In this document: in pieces, positions 11,682 to 25,800 of the stretch
Numbering within the stretch: position 1 is the stretch's first letter
How the letters are laid out: each line of letters begins with the position of its first letter
DNA from: Rallus limicola
Taxonomy: Eukaryota > Chordata > Aves > Gruiformes > Rallidae
Length of the DNA stretch: 64,000 bases
Assembly: GCA_022605955.1 (NCBI GenBank)
Contig: JAKCOZ010000651.1
Coordinates: forward strand, 37,171-101,170
Direction: 5' to 3'
Notes under the pieces: model-generated
Database searches by the model: none
Seen by the model: the letters and a program-made list of their open reading frames with translations, nothing else
What the model was told of the DNA's origin: nothing
Made by a program: the position numbers and the translations under genes

Positions 11682-14600
11682 CAGTTCAAAACATGCTAAA
11701 CGTCCAGCAATAACTCCCAAAGTAAAGAAGCTAGGCCTGAAAGGCATAGCTTGTCTGAAACCTCCTAACAGGACACACGAGCAGACCCTGTCACTTTGGC
11801 TCTCAGCCTTTTCCTTTGCCTGGAAAGAGGGAACATGCCTGGAACCTCCTACGGTGCTTTTCTCGGCCCTAGCAGACTGCAGTTCAAAACATGCTAAACG
11901 TCCAGCAATAACTCCCAAAGTAAAGAAGCTAGGCCTGAAAGGCATAGCTTGTCTGAAACCTCCTAACAGGACACACGAGCAGACCCTGTCACTTTGGCTC
12001 TCAGCCTTTTCCTTTGCCTGGAAAGAGGGAACATGCCTGGAAACTCCTACGGTGCTTTTCTCGGCCCTAGCAGACTGCAGTTCAAAACATGCTAAACGTC
12101 CAGCAATAACTCCCAAAGTAAAGAAGCTAGGCCTGAAAGGCATAGCTTGTCTGAAACCTCCTAACAGGACACACGAGCAGACCCTGTCACTTTGGCTCTC
12201 AGCCTTTTCCTTTGCCTGGAAAGAGGGAACATGCCTGGAACCTCCTACGGTGCTTTTCTCGGCACTAGCAGACTGCAGGTCACAACATGCTAAACGTCCA
12301 GCAATAACTCCCAAAGTAAAGAAGCTAGGCCTGAAAGGCATAGCTTGTCTGAAACCTCCTAACAGGACACACGAGCAGACCCTGTCACTTTGGCTCTCAG
12401 CCTTTTCCTTTGCCTGGAAAGAGGGAACATGCCAGGAAACTCCTACAGTGCTTTTCTCGGCCCTAGCAGACTGCAGTTCAAAACATGCTAAACATCCAGC
12501 AATAACTCCCAAAGTAAAGAAGCTAGGCCTGAAAGGCATAGCTTGTCTGAAACCTCCTAACAGGACACACGAGCAGACCCTGTCACTTTGGCTCTCAGCC
12601 TTTTCCTTTGCCTGGAAAGAGGGAACATGCCTGGAACCTCCTACGGTGCTTTTCTCGGCCCTAGCAGACTGCAGTTCAAAACATGCTAAACGTCCAGCAA
12701 TAACTCCCAAAGTAAAGAAGCTAGGCCTGAAAGGCATAGCTTGTCTGAAACCTCCTAACAGGACACACGAGCAGACCCTGTCACTTTGGCTCTCAGCCTT
12801 TTCCTTTGCCTGGAAAGAGGGAACATGCCTGGAACCTCCTACGGTGCTTTTCTCGGCCCTAGCAGACTGCAGTTCAAAACATGCTAAACGTCCAGCAATA
12901 ACTCCCAAAGTAAAGAAGCTAGGCCTGAAAGGCATAGCTTGTCTGAAACCCCCTAACAGGACACACGAGCAGACCCTGTCACTTTGGCTCTCAGCCTTTT
13001 CCTTTGCCTGGAAAGAGGGAACATGCCTGGAACCTCCTACGGTGCTTTTCTCGGCCCTAGCAGACTGCAGTTCAAAACATGCTAAACGTCCAGCAATAAC
13101 TCCCAAAGTAAAGAAGCTTGGCCTGAAAGGCATAGCTTGTCTGAAACCTCCTAACAGGACACACGAGCAGACCCTGTCACTTTGGCTCTCAGCCTTTTCC
13201 TTTGCCTGGAAAGAGGGAACATGCCTGGAACCTCCTACGGTGCTTTTCTCGGCCCTAGCAGACTGCAGTTCAAAACATGCTAAACGTCCAGCAATAACTC
13301 CCAAAGTAAAGAAGCTAGGCCTGAAAGGCATAGCTCGTCTGAAACCTCCTAACAGGACACACGAGCAGACCCTGTCACTTTGGCTCTCAGCCTTTTCCTT
13401 TGCCTGGAAAGAGGGAACATGCCTGGAACCTCCTACGGTGCTTTTCTCGGCCCTAGCAGACTGCAGTTCAAAACATGCTAAACGTCCAGCAATAACTCCC
13501 AAAGTAAAGAAGCTAGGCCTGAAAGGCATAGCTCGTCTGAAACCTCCTAACAGGACACACGAGCAGACCCTGTCACTTTGGCTCTCAGCCTTTTCCTTTG
13601 CCTGGAAAGAGGGAACATGCCTGGAACCTCCTACGGTGCTTTTCTCGGCCCTAGCAGACTGCAGTTCAAAACATGCTAAACGTCCAGCAATAACTCCCAA
13701 AGTAAAGAAGCTAGGCCTGAAAGGCATAGCTTGTCTGAAACCTCCTAACAGGACACACGAGCAGACCCTGTCACTTTGGCTCTCAGCCTTTTCCTTTGCC
13801 TGGAAAGAGGGAACATGCCTGGAACCTCCTACGGTGCTTTTCTCGGCCCTAGCAGACTGCAGTTCAAAACATGCTAAACGTCCAGCAATAACTCCCAAAG
13901 TAAAGAAGCTAGGCCTGAAAGGCATAGCTTGTCTGAAACCTCCTAACAGGACACACGAGCAGACCCTGTCACTTTGGCTCTCAGCCTTTTCCTTTGCCTG
14001 GAAAGAGGGAACATGCCTGGAACCTCCTACGGTGCTTTTCTCGGCCCTAGCAGACTGCAGTTAAAACATGCTAAACGTCCAGCAATAACTCCCAAAGTAA
14101 AGAAGCTAGGCCTGAAAGGCATAGCTTGTCTGAAACCCCCTAACAGGACACACGAGCAGACCCTGTCACTTTGGCTCTCAGCCTTTTCCTTTGCCTGGAA
14201 AGAGGGAACATGCCTGGAACCTCCTACGGTGCTTTTCTCGGCCCTAGCAGACTGCAGTTCAAAACATGCTAAACGTCCAGCAATAACTCCCAAAGTAAAG
14301 AAGCTAGGCCTGAAAGGCATAGCTCGTCTGAAACCTCCTAACAGGACACACGAGCAGACCCTGTCACTTTGGCTCTCAGCCTTTTCCTTTGCCTGGAAAG
14401 AGGGAACATGCCTGGAACCTCCTACGGTGCTTTTCTCGGCCCTAGCAGACTGCAGTTCAAAACATGCTAAACGTCCAGCAATAACTCCCAAAGTAAAGAA
14501 GCTAGGCCTGAAAGGCATAGCTCGTCTGAAACCCCCTAACAGGACACACGAGCAGACCCTGTCACTTTGGCTCTCAGCCTTTTCCTTTGCCTGGAAAGAG

Positions 14601-14848
14601 GGAACATGCCTGGAACCTCCTACGGTGCTTTTCTCGGCCCTAGCAGACTGCAGTTCAAAACATGCTAAACGTCCAGCAATAACTCCCAAAGTAAAGAAGC
14701 TAGGCCTGAAAGGCATAGCTTGTCTGAAACCTCCTAACAGGACACACGAGCAGACCCTGTCACTTTGGCTCTCAGCCTTTTCCTTTGCCTGGAAAGAGGG
14801 AACATGCCTGGAACCTCCTACGATGCTTTTCTCGGCCCTAGCAGACTG

Positions 14849-15838
14849 CAGTTCAAAACATGCTAAACGTCCAGCAATAACTCCCAAAGTAAAGAAGCTA
14901 GGCCTGAAAGGCATAGCTCGTCTGAAACCTCCTAACAGGACACACGAGCAGACCCTGTCACTTTGGCTCTCAGCCTTTTCCTTTGCCTGGAAAGAGGGAA
15001 CATGCCTGGAACCTCCTACGGTGCTTTTCTCGGCCCTAGCAGACTGCAGTTCAAAACATGCTAAACGTCCAGCAATAATTTTCAAAGTAAAGAAGCTAGG
15101 CCTGAAAGGCATAGCTCGTCTGAAACCTCCTAACAGGACACACGAGCAGACCCTGTCACTTTGGCTCTCAGCCTTTTCCTTTGCCTGGAAAGAGGGAACA
15201 TGCCTGGAACCTCCTACGGTGCTTTTCTCGGCCCTAGCAGACTGCAGTTCAAAACATGCTAAACGTCCAGCAATAACTCCCAAAGTAAAGAAGCTAGGCC
15301 TGAAAGGCATAGCTTGTCTGAAACCTCCTAACAGGACACACGAGCAGACCCTGTCACTTTGGCTCTCAGCCTTTTCCTTTGCCTGGAAAGAGGGAACATG
15401 CCTGGAACCTCCTACGGTGCTTTTCTCGGACCGAGCAGACTGCAGTTCAAAACATGCTAAACGTCCAGCAATAACTCCCAAAGTAAAGAAGCTAGGCCTG
15501 AAAGGCATAGCTTGTCTGAAACCTCCTAACAGGACACACGAGCAGACCCTGTCACTTTGGCTCTCAGCCTTTTCCTTTGCCTGGAAAGAGGGAACATGCC
15601 TGGAACCTCCTACGGTGCTTTTCTCGGCCCTAGCAGACTGCAGTTCAAAACATGCTAAACGTCCAGCAATAACTCCCAAAGTAAAGAAGCTAGGCCTGAA
15701 AGGCATAGCTTGTCTGAAACCTCCTAACAGGACACACGAGCAGACCCTGTCACTTTGGCTCTCAGCCTTTTCCTTTGCCTGGAAAGAGGGAACATGCCTG
15801 GAACCTCCTACGGTGCTTTTCTCGGCCCTAGCAGACTG
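14849..15838. repeat. Five-monomer unit, copy 1
   Basis: The order is a CTCG copy, then a CTCG copy with TAATTTTCAAAG (C33T, C35T, C36T), then three CTTG copies. The first of those three carries the private CGGACCGAGC change near 15428. The unit repeats immediately as 15839-16828. Confidence 0.75.
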
Positions 15839-16828
15839 CAGTTCAAAACATGCTAAACGTCCAGCAATAACTCCCAAAGTAAAGAAGCTAGGCCTGAAAG
15901 GCATAGCTCGTCTGAAACCTCCTAACAGGACACACGAGCAGACCCTGTCACTTTGGCTCTCAGCCTTTTCCTTTGCCTGGAAAGAGGGAACATGCCTGGA
16001 ACCTCCTACGGTGCTTTTCTCGGCCCTAGCAGACTGCAGTTCAAAACATGCTAAACGTCCAGCAATAATTTTCAAAGTAAAGAAGCTAGGCCTGAAAGGC
16101 ATAGCTCGTCTGAAACCTCCTAACAGGACACACGAGCAGACCCTGTCACTTTGGCTCTCAGCCTTTTCCTTTGCCTGGAAAGAGGGAACATGCCTGGAAC
16201 CTCCTACGGTGCTTTTCTCGGCCCTAGCAGACTGCAGTTCAAAACATGCTAAACGTCCAGCAATAACTCCCAAAGTAAAGAAGCTAGGCCTGAAAGGCAT
16301 AGCTTGTCTGAAACCTCCTAACAGGACACACGAGCAGACCCTGTCACTTTGGCTCTCAGCCTTTTCCTTTGCCTGGAAAGAGGGAACATGCCTGGAACCT
16401 CCTACGGTGCTTTTCTCGGCCCTAGCAGACTGCAGTTCAAAACATGCTAAACGTCCAGCAATAACTCCCAAAGTAAAGAAGCTAGGCCTGAAAGGCATAG
16501 CTTGTCTGAAACCTCCTAACAGGACACACGAGCAGACCCTGTCACTTTGGCTCTCAGCCTTTTCCTTTGCCTGGAAAGAGGGAACATGCCTGGAACCTCC
16601 TACGGTGCTTTTCTCGGCCCTAGCAGACTGCAGTTCAAAACATGCTAAACGTCCAGCAATAACTCCCAAAGTAAAGAAGCTAGGCCTGAAAGGCATAGCT
16701 TGTCTGAAACCTCCTAACAGGACACACGAGCAGACCCTGTCACTTTGGCTCTCAGCCTTTTCCTTTGCCTGGAAAGAGGGAACATGCCTGGAACCTCCTA
16801 CGGTGCTTTTCTCGGCCCTAGCAGACTG
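15839..16828. repeat. Five-monomer unit, copy 2
   Basis: Repeats the order of 14849-15838 at an offset of 990 bp, including the otherwise unseen TAATTTTCAAAG monomer (start 16037). It lacks the CGGACCGAGC change, so that change arose in copy 1 after duplication or was lost here by conversion. Confidence 0.75.
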
Positions 16829-19800
16829 CAGTTCAAAACATGCTAAACGTCCAGCAATAACTCCCAAAGTAAAGAAGCTAGGCCTGAAAGGCATAGCTTG
16901 TCTGAAACCTCCTAACAGGACACACGAGCAGACCCTGTCACTTTGGCTCTCAGCCTTTTCCTTTGCCTGGAAAGAGGGAACATGCCTGGAACCTCCTACG
17001 GTGCTTTTCTCGGCCCTAGCAGACTGCAGTTCAAAACATGCTAAACGTCCAGCAATAACTCCCAAAGTAAAGAAGCTAGGCCTGAAAGGCATAGCTTGTC
17101 TGAAACCTCCTAACAGGACACACGAGCAGACCCTGTCACTTTGGCTCTCAGCCTTTTCCTTTGCCTGGAAAGAGGGAACATGCCTGGAACCTCCTACGGT
17201 GCTTTTCTCGGCCCTAGCAGACTGCAGTTCAAAACATGCTAAACGTCCAGCAATAACTCCCAAAGTAAAGAAGCTAGGCCTGAAAGGCATAGCTCGTCTG
17301 AAACCTCCTGACAGGACACACGAGCAGACCCTGTCACTTTGGCTCTCAGCCTTTTCCTTTGCCTGGAAAGAGGGAACATGCCTGGAACCTCCTACGGTGC
17401 TTTTCTCGGCCCTAGCAGACTGCAGTTCAAAACATGCTAAACGTCCAGCAATAACTCCCAAAGGAAAGAAGCTAGGCCTGAAAGGCATAGCTTGTCTGAA
17501 ACCTCCTAACAGGACACACGAGCAGACCCTGTCACTTTGGCTCTCAGCCTTTTCCTTTGCCTGGAAAGAGGGAACATGCCTGGAACCTCCTACGGTGCTT
17601 TTCTCGGCCCTAGCAGACTGCAGTTCAAAACATGCTAAACGTCCAGCAATAACTCCCAAAGTAAAGAAGCTAGGCCTGAAAGGCATAGCTTGTCTGAAAC
17701 CTCCTAACAGGACACACGAGCAGACCCTGTCACTTTGGCTCTCAGCCTTTTCCTTTGCCTGGAAAGAGGGAACATGCCTGGAACCTCCTACGGTGCTTTT
17801 CTCGGCCCTAGCAGACTGCAGTTCAAAACATGCTAAACGTCCAGCAATAACTCCCAAAGTAAAGAAGCTAGGCCTGAAAGGCATAGCTTGTCTGAAACCT
17901 CCTAACAGGAGACACGAGCAGACCCTGTCACTTTGGCTCTCAGCCTTTTCCTTTGCCTGGAAAGAGGGAACATGCCTGGAACCTCCTACGGTGCTTTTCT
18001 CGGCCCTAGCAGACTGCAGTTCAAAACATGCTAAACGTCCAGCAATAACTCCCAAAGTAAAGAAGCTAGGCCTGAAAGGCATAGCTTGTCTGAAACCTCC
18101 TAACAGGACACACGAGCAGACCCTGTCACTTTGGCTCTCAGCCTTTTCCTTTGCCTGGAAAGAGGGAACATGCCTGGAACCTCCTACGGTGCTTTTCTCG
18201 GCCCTAGCAGACTGCAGTTCAAAACATGCTAAACGTCCAGCAATAACTCCCAAAGTAAAGAAGCTAGGCCTGAAAGGCATAGCTTGTCTGAAACCTCCTA
18301 ACAGGACACACGAGCAGACCCTGTCACTTTGGCTCTCAGCCTTTTCCTTTGCCTGGAAAGAGGGAACATGCCTGGAACCTCCTACGGTGCTTTTCTCGGC
18401 CCTAGCAGACTGCAGTTCAAAACATGCTAAACGTCCAGCAATAACTCCCAAAGTAAAGAAGCTTGGCCTGAAAGGCATAGCTTGTCTGAAACCTCCTAAC
18501 AGGACACACGAGCAGACCCTGTCACTTTGGCTCTCAGCCTTTTCCTTTGCCTGGAAAGAGGGAACATGCCTGGAACCTCCTACGGTGCTTTTCTCGGCCC
18601 TAGCAGACTGCAGTTCAAAACTAGCTAAACGTCCAGCAATAACTCCCAAAGTAAAGAAGCTAGGCCTGAAAGGCATAGCTTGTCTGAAACCTCCTAACAG
18701 GACACACGAGCAGACCCTGTCACTTTGGCTCTCAGCCTTTTCCTTTGCCTGGAAAGAGGGAACATGCCTGGAACCTCCTACGGTGCTTTTCTCGGCCCTA
18801 GCAGACTGCAGTTCAAAACATGCTAAACGTCCAGCAATAACTCCCAAAGTAAAGAAGCTAGGCCTGAAAGGCATAGCTTGTCTGAAACCTCCTAACAGGA
18901 CACACGAGCAGACCCTGTCACTTTGGCTCTCAGCCTTTTCCTTTGCCTGGAAAGAGGGAACATGCCTGGAACCTCCTACGGTGCTTTTCTCGGCCCTAGC
19001 AGACTGCAGTTCAAAACATGCTAAACGTCCAGCAATAACTCCCAAAGTAAAGAAGCTAGGCCTGAAAGGCATAGCTTGTCTGAAACCTCCTAACAGGACA
19101 CACGAGCAGACCCTGTCACTTTGGCTCTCAGCCTTTTCCTTTGCCTGGAAAGAGGGAACATGCCTGGAACCTCCTACGGTGCTTTTCTCGGCCCTAGCAG
19201 ACTGCAGTTCAAAACATGCTAAACGTCCAGCAATAACTCCCAAAGTAAAGAAGCTAGGCCTGAAAGGCATAGCTTGTCTGAAACCTCCTAACAGGACACA
19301 CGAGCAGACCCTGTCACTTTGGCTCTCAGCCTTTTCCTTTGCCTGGAAAGAGGGAACATGCCTGGAACCTCCTACGGTGCTTTTCTCGGCCCTAGCAGAC
19401 TGCAGTTCAAAACATGCTAAACGTCCAGCAATAACTCCCAAAGTAAAGAAGCTAGGCCTGAAAGGCATAGCTTGTCTGAAACCTCCTAACAGGACACACG
19501 AGCAGACCCTGTCACTTTGGCTCTCAGCCTTTTCCTTTGCCTGGAAAGAGGGAACATGCCTGGAACCTCCTACGGTGCTTTTCTCGGCCCTAGCAGACTG
19601 CAGTTCAAAACATGCTAAACGTCCAGCAATAACTCCCAAAGTAAAGAAGCTAGGCCTGAAAGGCATAGCTCGTCTGAAACCTCCTAACAGGACACACGAG
19701 CAGACCCTGTCACTTTGGCTCTCAGCCTTTTCCTTTGCCTGGAAAGAGGGAACATGCCTGGAACCTCCTACGGTGCTTTTCTCGGCCCTAGCAGACTGCA

Positions 19801-22800
19801 GTTCAAAACATGCTAAAAGTCCAGCAATAACTCCCAAAGTAAAGAAGCGAGGCCTGAAAGGCATAGCTTGTCTGAAACCTCCTAACAGGACACACGAGCA
19901 GACCCTGTCACTTTGGCTCTCAGCCTTTTCCTTTGCCTGGAAAGAGGGAACATGCCTGGAACCTCCTACGGTGCTTTTCTCGGCCCTAGCAGACTGCAGT
20001 TCAAAACATGCTAAATGTCCAGCAATAACTCCCAAAGTAAAGAAGCTAGGCCTGAAAGGCATAGCTTGTCTGAAACCTCCTAACAGGACACACGAGCAGA
20101 CCCTGTTACTTTGGCTCTCAGCCTTTTCCTTTGCCTGGAAAGAGGGAACATGCCTGGAACCTCCTACGGTGCTTTTCTCGGCCCTAGCAGACTGCAGTTC
20201 AAAACATGCTAAACGTCCAGCAATAACTCCCAAAGTAAAGAAGCTAGGCCTGAAAGGCATAGCTCGTCTGAAACCTCCTAACAGGACACACGAGCAGACC
20301 CTGTCACTTTGGCTCTCAGCCTTTTCCTTTGCCTGAAAGAGGGAACATGCCTGGAACCTCCTACGGTGCTTTTCTCGGCCCTAGCAGACTGCAGTTCAAA
20401 ACATGCTAAACGTCCAGCAATAACTCCCAAAGTAAAGAAGCTAGGCCTGAAAGGCATAGCTTGTCTGAAACCTCCTAACAGGACACACGAGCAGACCCTG
20501 TCACTTTGGCTCTCAGCCTTTTCCTTTGCCTGGAAAGAGGGAACATGCCTGGAACCTCCTACGGTGCTTTTCTCGGCCCTAGCAGACTGCAGTTCAAAAC
20601 ATGCTAAACGTCCAGCAATAACTCCCAAAGTAAAGAAGCTAGGCCTGAAAGGCATAGCTTGTCTGAAACCTCCTAACAGGACACACGAGCAGACCCTGTC
20701 ACTTTGGCTCTCAGCCTTTTCCTTTGCCTGGAAAGAGGGAACATGCCTGGAACCTCCTACGGTGCTTTTCTCGGCCCTAGCAGACTGCAGTTCAAAACAT
20801 GCTAAACATCCAGCAATAACTCCCAAAGTAAAGAAGCTAGGCCTGAAAGGCATAGCTTGTCTGAAACCCCCTAACAGGACACACGAGCAGACCCTGTCAC
20901 TTTGGCTCTCAGCCTTTTCCTTTGCCTGGAAAGAGGGAACATGCCTGGAACCTCCTACGGTGCTTTTCTCGGCCCTAGCAGACTGCAGTTCAAAACATGC
21001 TAAACGTCCAGCAATAACTCCCAAAGTAAAGAAGCGAGGCCTGAAAGGCATAGCTTGTCTGAAACCTCCTAACAGGACACACGAGCAGACCCTGTCACTT
21101 TGGCTCTCAGCCTTTTCCTTTGCCTGGAAAGAGGGAACATGCCTGGAACCTCCTACGGTGCTTTTCTCGGCCCTAGCAGACTGCAGTTCAAAACATGCTA
21201 AACGTCCAGCAATAACTCCCAAAGTAAAGAAGCTAGGCCTGAAAGGCATAGCTCGTCTGAAACCTCCTAACAGGACACACGAGCAGACCCTGTCACTTTG
21301 GCTCTCAGCCTTTTCCTTTGCCTGGAAAGAGGGAACATGCCTGGAACCTCCTACGGTGCTTTTCTCGGCCCTAGCAGACTGCAGTTCAAAACATGCTAAA
21401 CGTCCAGCAATAACTCCCAAAGTAAAGAAGCTAGGCCTGAAAGGCATAGCTTGTCTGAAACCTCCTAACAGGACACACGAGCAGACCCTGTCACTTTGGC
21501 TCTCAGCCTTTTCCTTTGCCTGGAAAGAGGGAACATGCCTGGAACCTCCTACGGTGCTTTTCTCGGCCCTAGCAGACTGCAGTTCAAAACATGCTAAACG
21601 TCCAGCAATAACTCCCAAAGTAAAGAAGCGAGGCCTGAAAGGCATAGCTTGTCTGAAACCTCCTAACAGGACACACGAGCAGACCCTGTCACTTTGGCTC
21701 TCAGCCTTTTCCTTTGCCTGGAAAGAGGGAACATGCCTGGAACCTCCTACGGTGCTTTTCTCGGCCCTAGCAGACTGCAGTTCAAAACATGCTAAACGTC
21801 CAGCAATAACTCCCAAAGTAAAGAAGCTAGGCCTGAAAGGCATAGCTTGTCTGAAACCTCCTAACAGGACACACGAGCAGACCCTGTCACTTTGGCTCTC
21901 AGCCTTTTCCTTTGCCTGGAAAGAGGGAACATGCCTGGAACCTCCTACGGTGCTTTTCTCGGCCCTAGCAGACTGCAGTTCAAAACATGCTAAACGTCCA
22001 GCAGTAACTCCCAAAGTAAAGAAGCTTGGCCTGAAAGGCATAGCTTGTCTGAAACCTCCTAACAGGACACACGAGCAGACCCTGTCACTTTGGCTCTCAG
22101 CCTTTTCCTTTGCCTGGAAAGAGGGAACATGCCTGGAACCTCCTACGGTGCTTTTCTCGGCCCTAGCAGACTGCAGTTCAAAACATGCTAAACGTCCAGC
22201 AATAACTCCCAAAGTAAAGAAGCGAGGCCTGAAAGGCATAGCTTGTCTGAAACCTCCTAACAGGACACACGAGCAGACCCTGTCACTTTGGCTCTCAGCC
22301 TTTTCCTTTGCCTGGAAAGAGGGAACATGCCTGGAACCTCCTACGGTGCTTTTCTCGGCCCTAGCAGACTGCAGTTCAAAACATGCTAAACGTCCAGCAA
22401 TAACTCCCAAAGTAAAGAAGCTAGGCCTGAAAGGCATAGCTCGTCTGAAACCTCCTAACAGGACACACGAGCAGACCCTGTCACTTTGGCTCTCAGCCTT
22501 TTCCTTTGCCTGGAAAGAGGGAACATGCCTGGAACCTCCTACGGTGCTTTTCTCGGCCCTAGCAGACTGCAGTTCAAAACATGCTAAACGTCCAGCAATA
22601 ACTCCCAAAGTAAAGAAGCGAGGCCTGAAAGGCATAGCTCGTCTGAAACCTCCTAACAGGACACACGAGCAGACCCTGTCACTTTGGCTCTCAGCCTTTT
22701 CCTTTGCCTGGAAAGAGGGAACATGCCTGGAACCTCCTACGGTGCTTTTCTCGGTCCTAGCAGACTGCAGTTCAAAACATGCTAAACGTCCAGCAATAAC

Positions 22801-25800
22801 TTCCAAAGTAAAGAAGCTAGGCCTGAAAGGCATAGCTCGTCTGAAACCTCCTAACAGGACACACGAGCAGACCCTGTCACTTTGGCTCTCAGCCTTTTCC
22901 TTTGCCTGGAAAGAGGGAACATGCCTGGAACCTCCTACGGTGCTTTTCTCGGCCCTAGCAGACTGCAGTTCAAAACATGCTAAACGTCCAGCAATAACTC
23001 CCAAAGTATAGAAGCTAGGCCTGAAAGGCATAGCTCGTCTGAAACCTCCTAACAGGACACACGAGCAGACCCTGTCACTTTGGCTCTCAGCCTTTTCCTT
23101 TGCCTGGAAAGAGGGAACATGCCTGGAACCTCCTACGGTGCTTTTCTCGGCCCTAGCAGACTGCAGTTCAAAACATGCTAAACGTCCAGCAATAACTCCC
23201 AAAGTAAAGAAGCTAGGCCTGAAAGGCATAGCTCGTCTGAAACCTCCTAACAGGACACACGAGCAGACCCTGTCACTTTGGCTCTCAGCCTTTTCCTTTG
23301 CCTGGAAAGAGGGAACATGCCTGGAACCTCCTACGGTGCTTTTCTCGGCCCTAGCAGACTGCAGTTCAAAACATGCTAAACGTCCAGCAATAACTCCCAA
23401 AGTAAAGAAGCTAGGCCTGAAAGGCATAGCTCGTCTGAAACCTCCTAACAGGACACACGAGCAGACCCTGTCACTTTGGCTCTCAGCCTTTTCCTTTGCC
23501 TGGAAAGAGGGAACATGCCTGGAACATCCTACAGTGCTTTTCTCGGCCCTAGCAGACTGCAGTTCAAAACATGCTAAACGTCCAGCAATAACTCCCAAAG
23601 TAAAGAAGCTAGGCCTGAAAGGCATAGCTTGTCTGAAACCTCCTAACAGGACACACGAGCAGACCCTGTCACTTTGGCTCTCAGCCTTTTCCTTTGCCTG
23701 GAAAGAGGGAACATGCCTGGAACCTCCTACGGTGCTTTTCTCGGCCCTAGCAGACTGCAGTTCAAAACATGCTAAACGTCCAGCAATAACTCCCAAAGTA
23801 AAGAAGCTAGGCCTGAAAGGCATAGCTTGTCTGAAACCTCCTAACAGGACACACGAGCAGACCCTGTCACTTTGGCTCTCAGCCTTTTCCTTTGCCTGGA
23901 AAGAGGGAACATGCCTGGAACCTCCTACGGTGCTTTTCTCGGCCCTAGCAGACTGCAGTTCAAAACATGCTAAACGTCCAGCAATAACTCCCAAAGTAAA
24001 GAAGCTAGGCCTGAAAGGCATAGCTTGTCTGAAACCTCCTAACAGGACACACGAGCAGACCCTGTCACTTTGGCTCTCAGCCTTTTCCTTTGCCTGGAAA
24101 GAGGGAACATGCCTGGAACCTCCTACGGTGCTTTTCTCAGCCCTAGCAGACTGCAGTTCAAAACATGCTAAACGTCCAGCAATAACTCCCAAAGTAAAGA
24201 AGCTAGGCCTGAAAGGCATAGCTTGTCTGAAACCTCCTAACAGGACACACGAGCAGACCCTGTCACTTTGGCTCTCAGCCTTTTCCTTTGCCTGGAAAGA
24301 GGGAACATGCCTGGAACCTCCTACGGTGCTTTTCTCGGCCCTAGCAGACTGCAGTTCAAAACATGCTAAACGTCCAGCAATAACTCCCAAAGTAAAGAAG
24401 CTAGGTCTGAAAGGCATAGCTTGTCTGAAACCTCCTAACAGGACACACGAGCAGACCCTGTCACTTTGGCTCTCAGCCTTTTCCTTTGCCTGGAAAGAGG
24501 GAACATGCCTGGAACCTCCTACGGTGCTTTTCTCGGCCCTAGCAGACTGCAGTTCAAAACATGCTAAACGTCCAGCAATAACTCCCAAAGTAAAGAAGCG
24601 AGGCCTGAAAGGCATAGCTCGTCTGAAACCTCCTAACAGGACACACGAGCAGACCCTGTCACTTTGGCTCTCAGCCTTTTCCTTTGCCTGGAAAGAGGGA
24701 ACATGCCTGGAACCTCCTACGGTGCTTTTCTCGGCCCTAGCAGACTGCAGTTCAAAACATGCTAAACGTCCAGCAATAACTCCCAAAGTAAAGAAGCTAG
24801 GCCTGAAAGGCATAGCTTGTCTGAAACCTCCTAACAGGACACACGAGCAGACCCTGTCACTTTGGCTCTCAGCCTTTTCCTTTGCCTGGAAAGAGGGAAC
24901 ATGCCTGGAACCTCCTACGGTGCTTTTCTCGGCCCTAGCAGACTGCAGTTCAAAACATGCTAAACGTCCAGCAATAACTCCCAAAGTAAAGAAGCTAGGC
25001 CTGAAAGGCATAGCTCGTCTGAAACCTCCTAACAGGACACACGAGCAGACCCTGTCACTTTGGCTCTCAGCCTTTTCCTTTGCCTGGAAAGAGGGAACAT
25101 GCCTGGAACCTCCTACGGTGCTTTTCTCGGCCCTAGCAGACTGCAGTTCAAAACATGCTAAACGTCCAGCAATAACTCCCAAAGTAAAGAAGCTAGGCCT
25201 GAAAGGCATAGCTCGTCTGAAACCTCCTAACAGGACACACGAGCAGACCCTGTCACTTTGGCTCTCAGCCTTTTCCTTTGCCTGGAAAGAGGGAACATGC
25301 CTGGAACCTCCTACAGTGCTTTTCTCGGCCCTAGCAGACTGCAGTTCAAAACATGCTAAACGTCCAGCAATAACTCCCAAAGTAAAGAAGCTAGGCCTGA
25401 AAGGCATAGCTTGTCTGAAACCTCCTAACAGGACACACGAGCAGACCCTGTCACTTTGGCTCTCAGCCTTTTCCTTTGCCTGGAAAGAGGGAACATGCCT
25501 GGAACCTCCTACGGTGCTTTTCTCGGCCCTAGCAGACTGCAGTTCAAAACATGCTAAACGTCCAGCAATAACTCCCAAAGTAAAGAAGCTAGGCCTGAAA
25601 GGCATAGCTTGTCTGAAACCTCCTAACAGGACACACGAGCAGACCCTGTCACTTTGGCTCTCAGCCTTTTCCTTTGCCTGGAAAGAGGGAACATGCCTGG
25701 AACCTCCTACGGTGCTTTTCTCAGCCCTAGCAGACTGCAGTTCAAAACATGCTAAACGTCCAGCAATAACTCCCAAAGTAAAGAAGCTAGGCCTGAAAGG

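Larger units (their letters stand above)
1..13265. repeat. Array segment A: near-consensus copies with GGTCAC and GAGCGA variants
   Basis: Sixty-seven monomers. Many consecutive copies equal the consensus. Diagnostic variants are A86G (CCTGAC) at 680, 1274, 1472, 3650, 7015 and 10579; the T4G/A8C pair (GGTCAC) near 6538, 8912, 9703, 11090 and 12278, with a related GATCAC form near 5349; and A46G/T50G (GGAGCGAGG) near 5591, 9946, 11332 and 11530, confined to this segment. The CTCG variant (T71C) is almost absent, with one copy near 9178. No gene or unique DNA is present. Confidence 0.85.
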
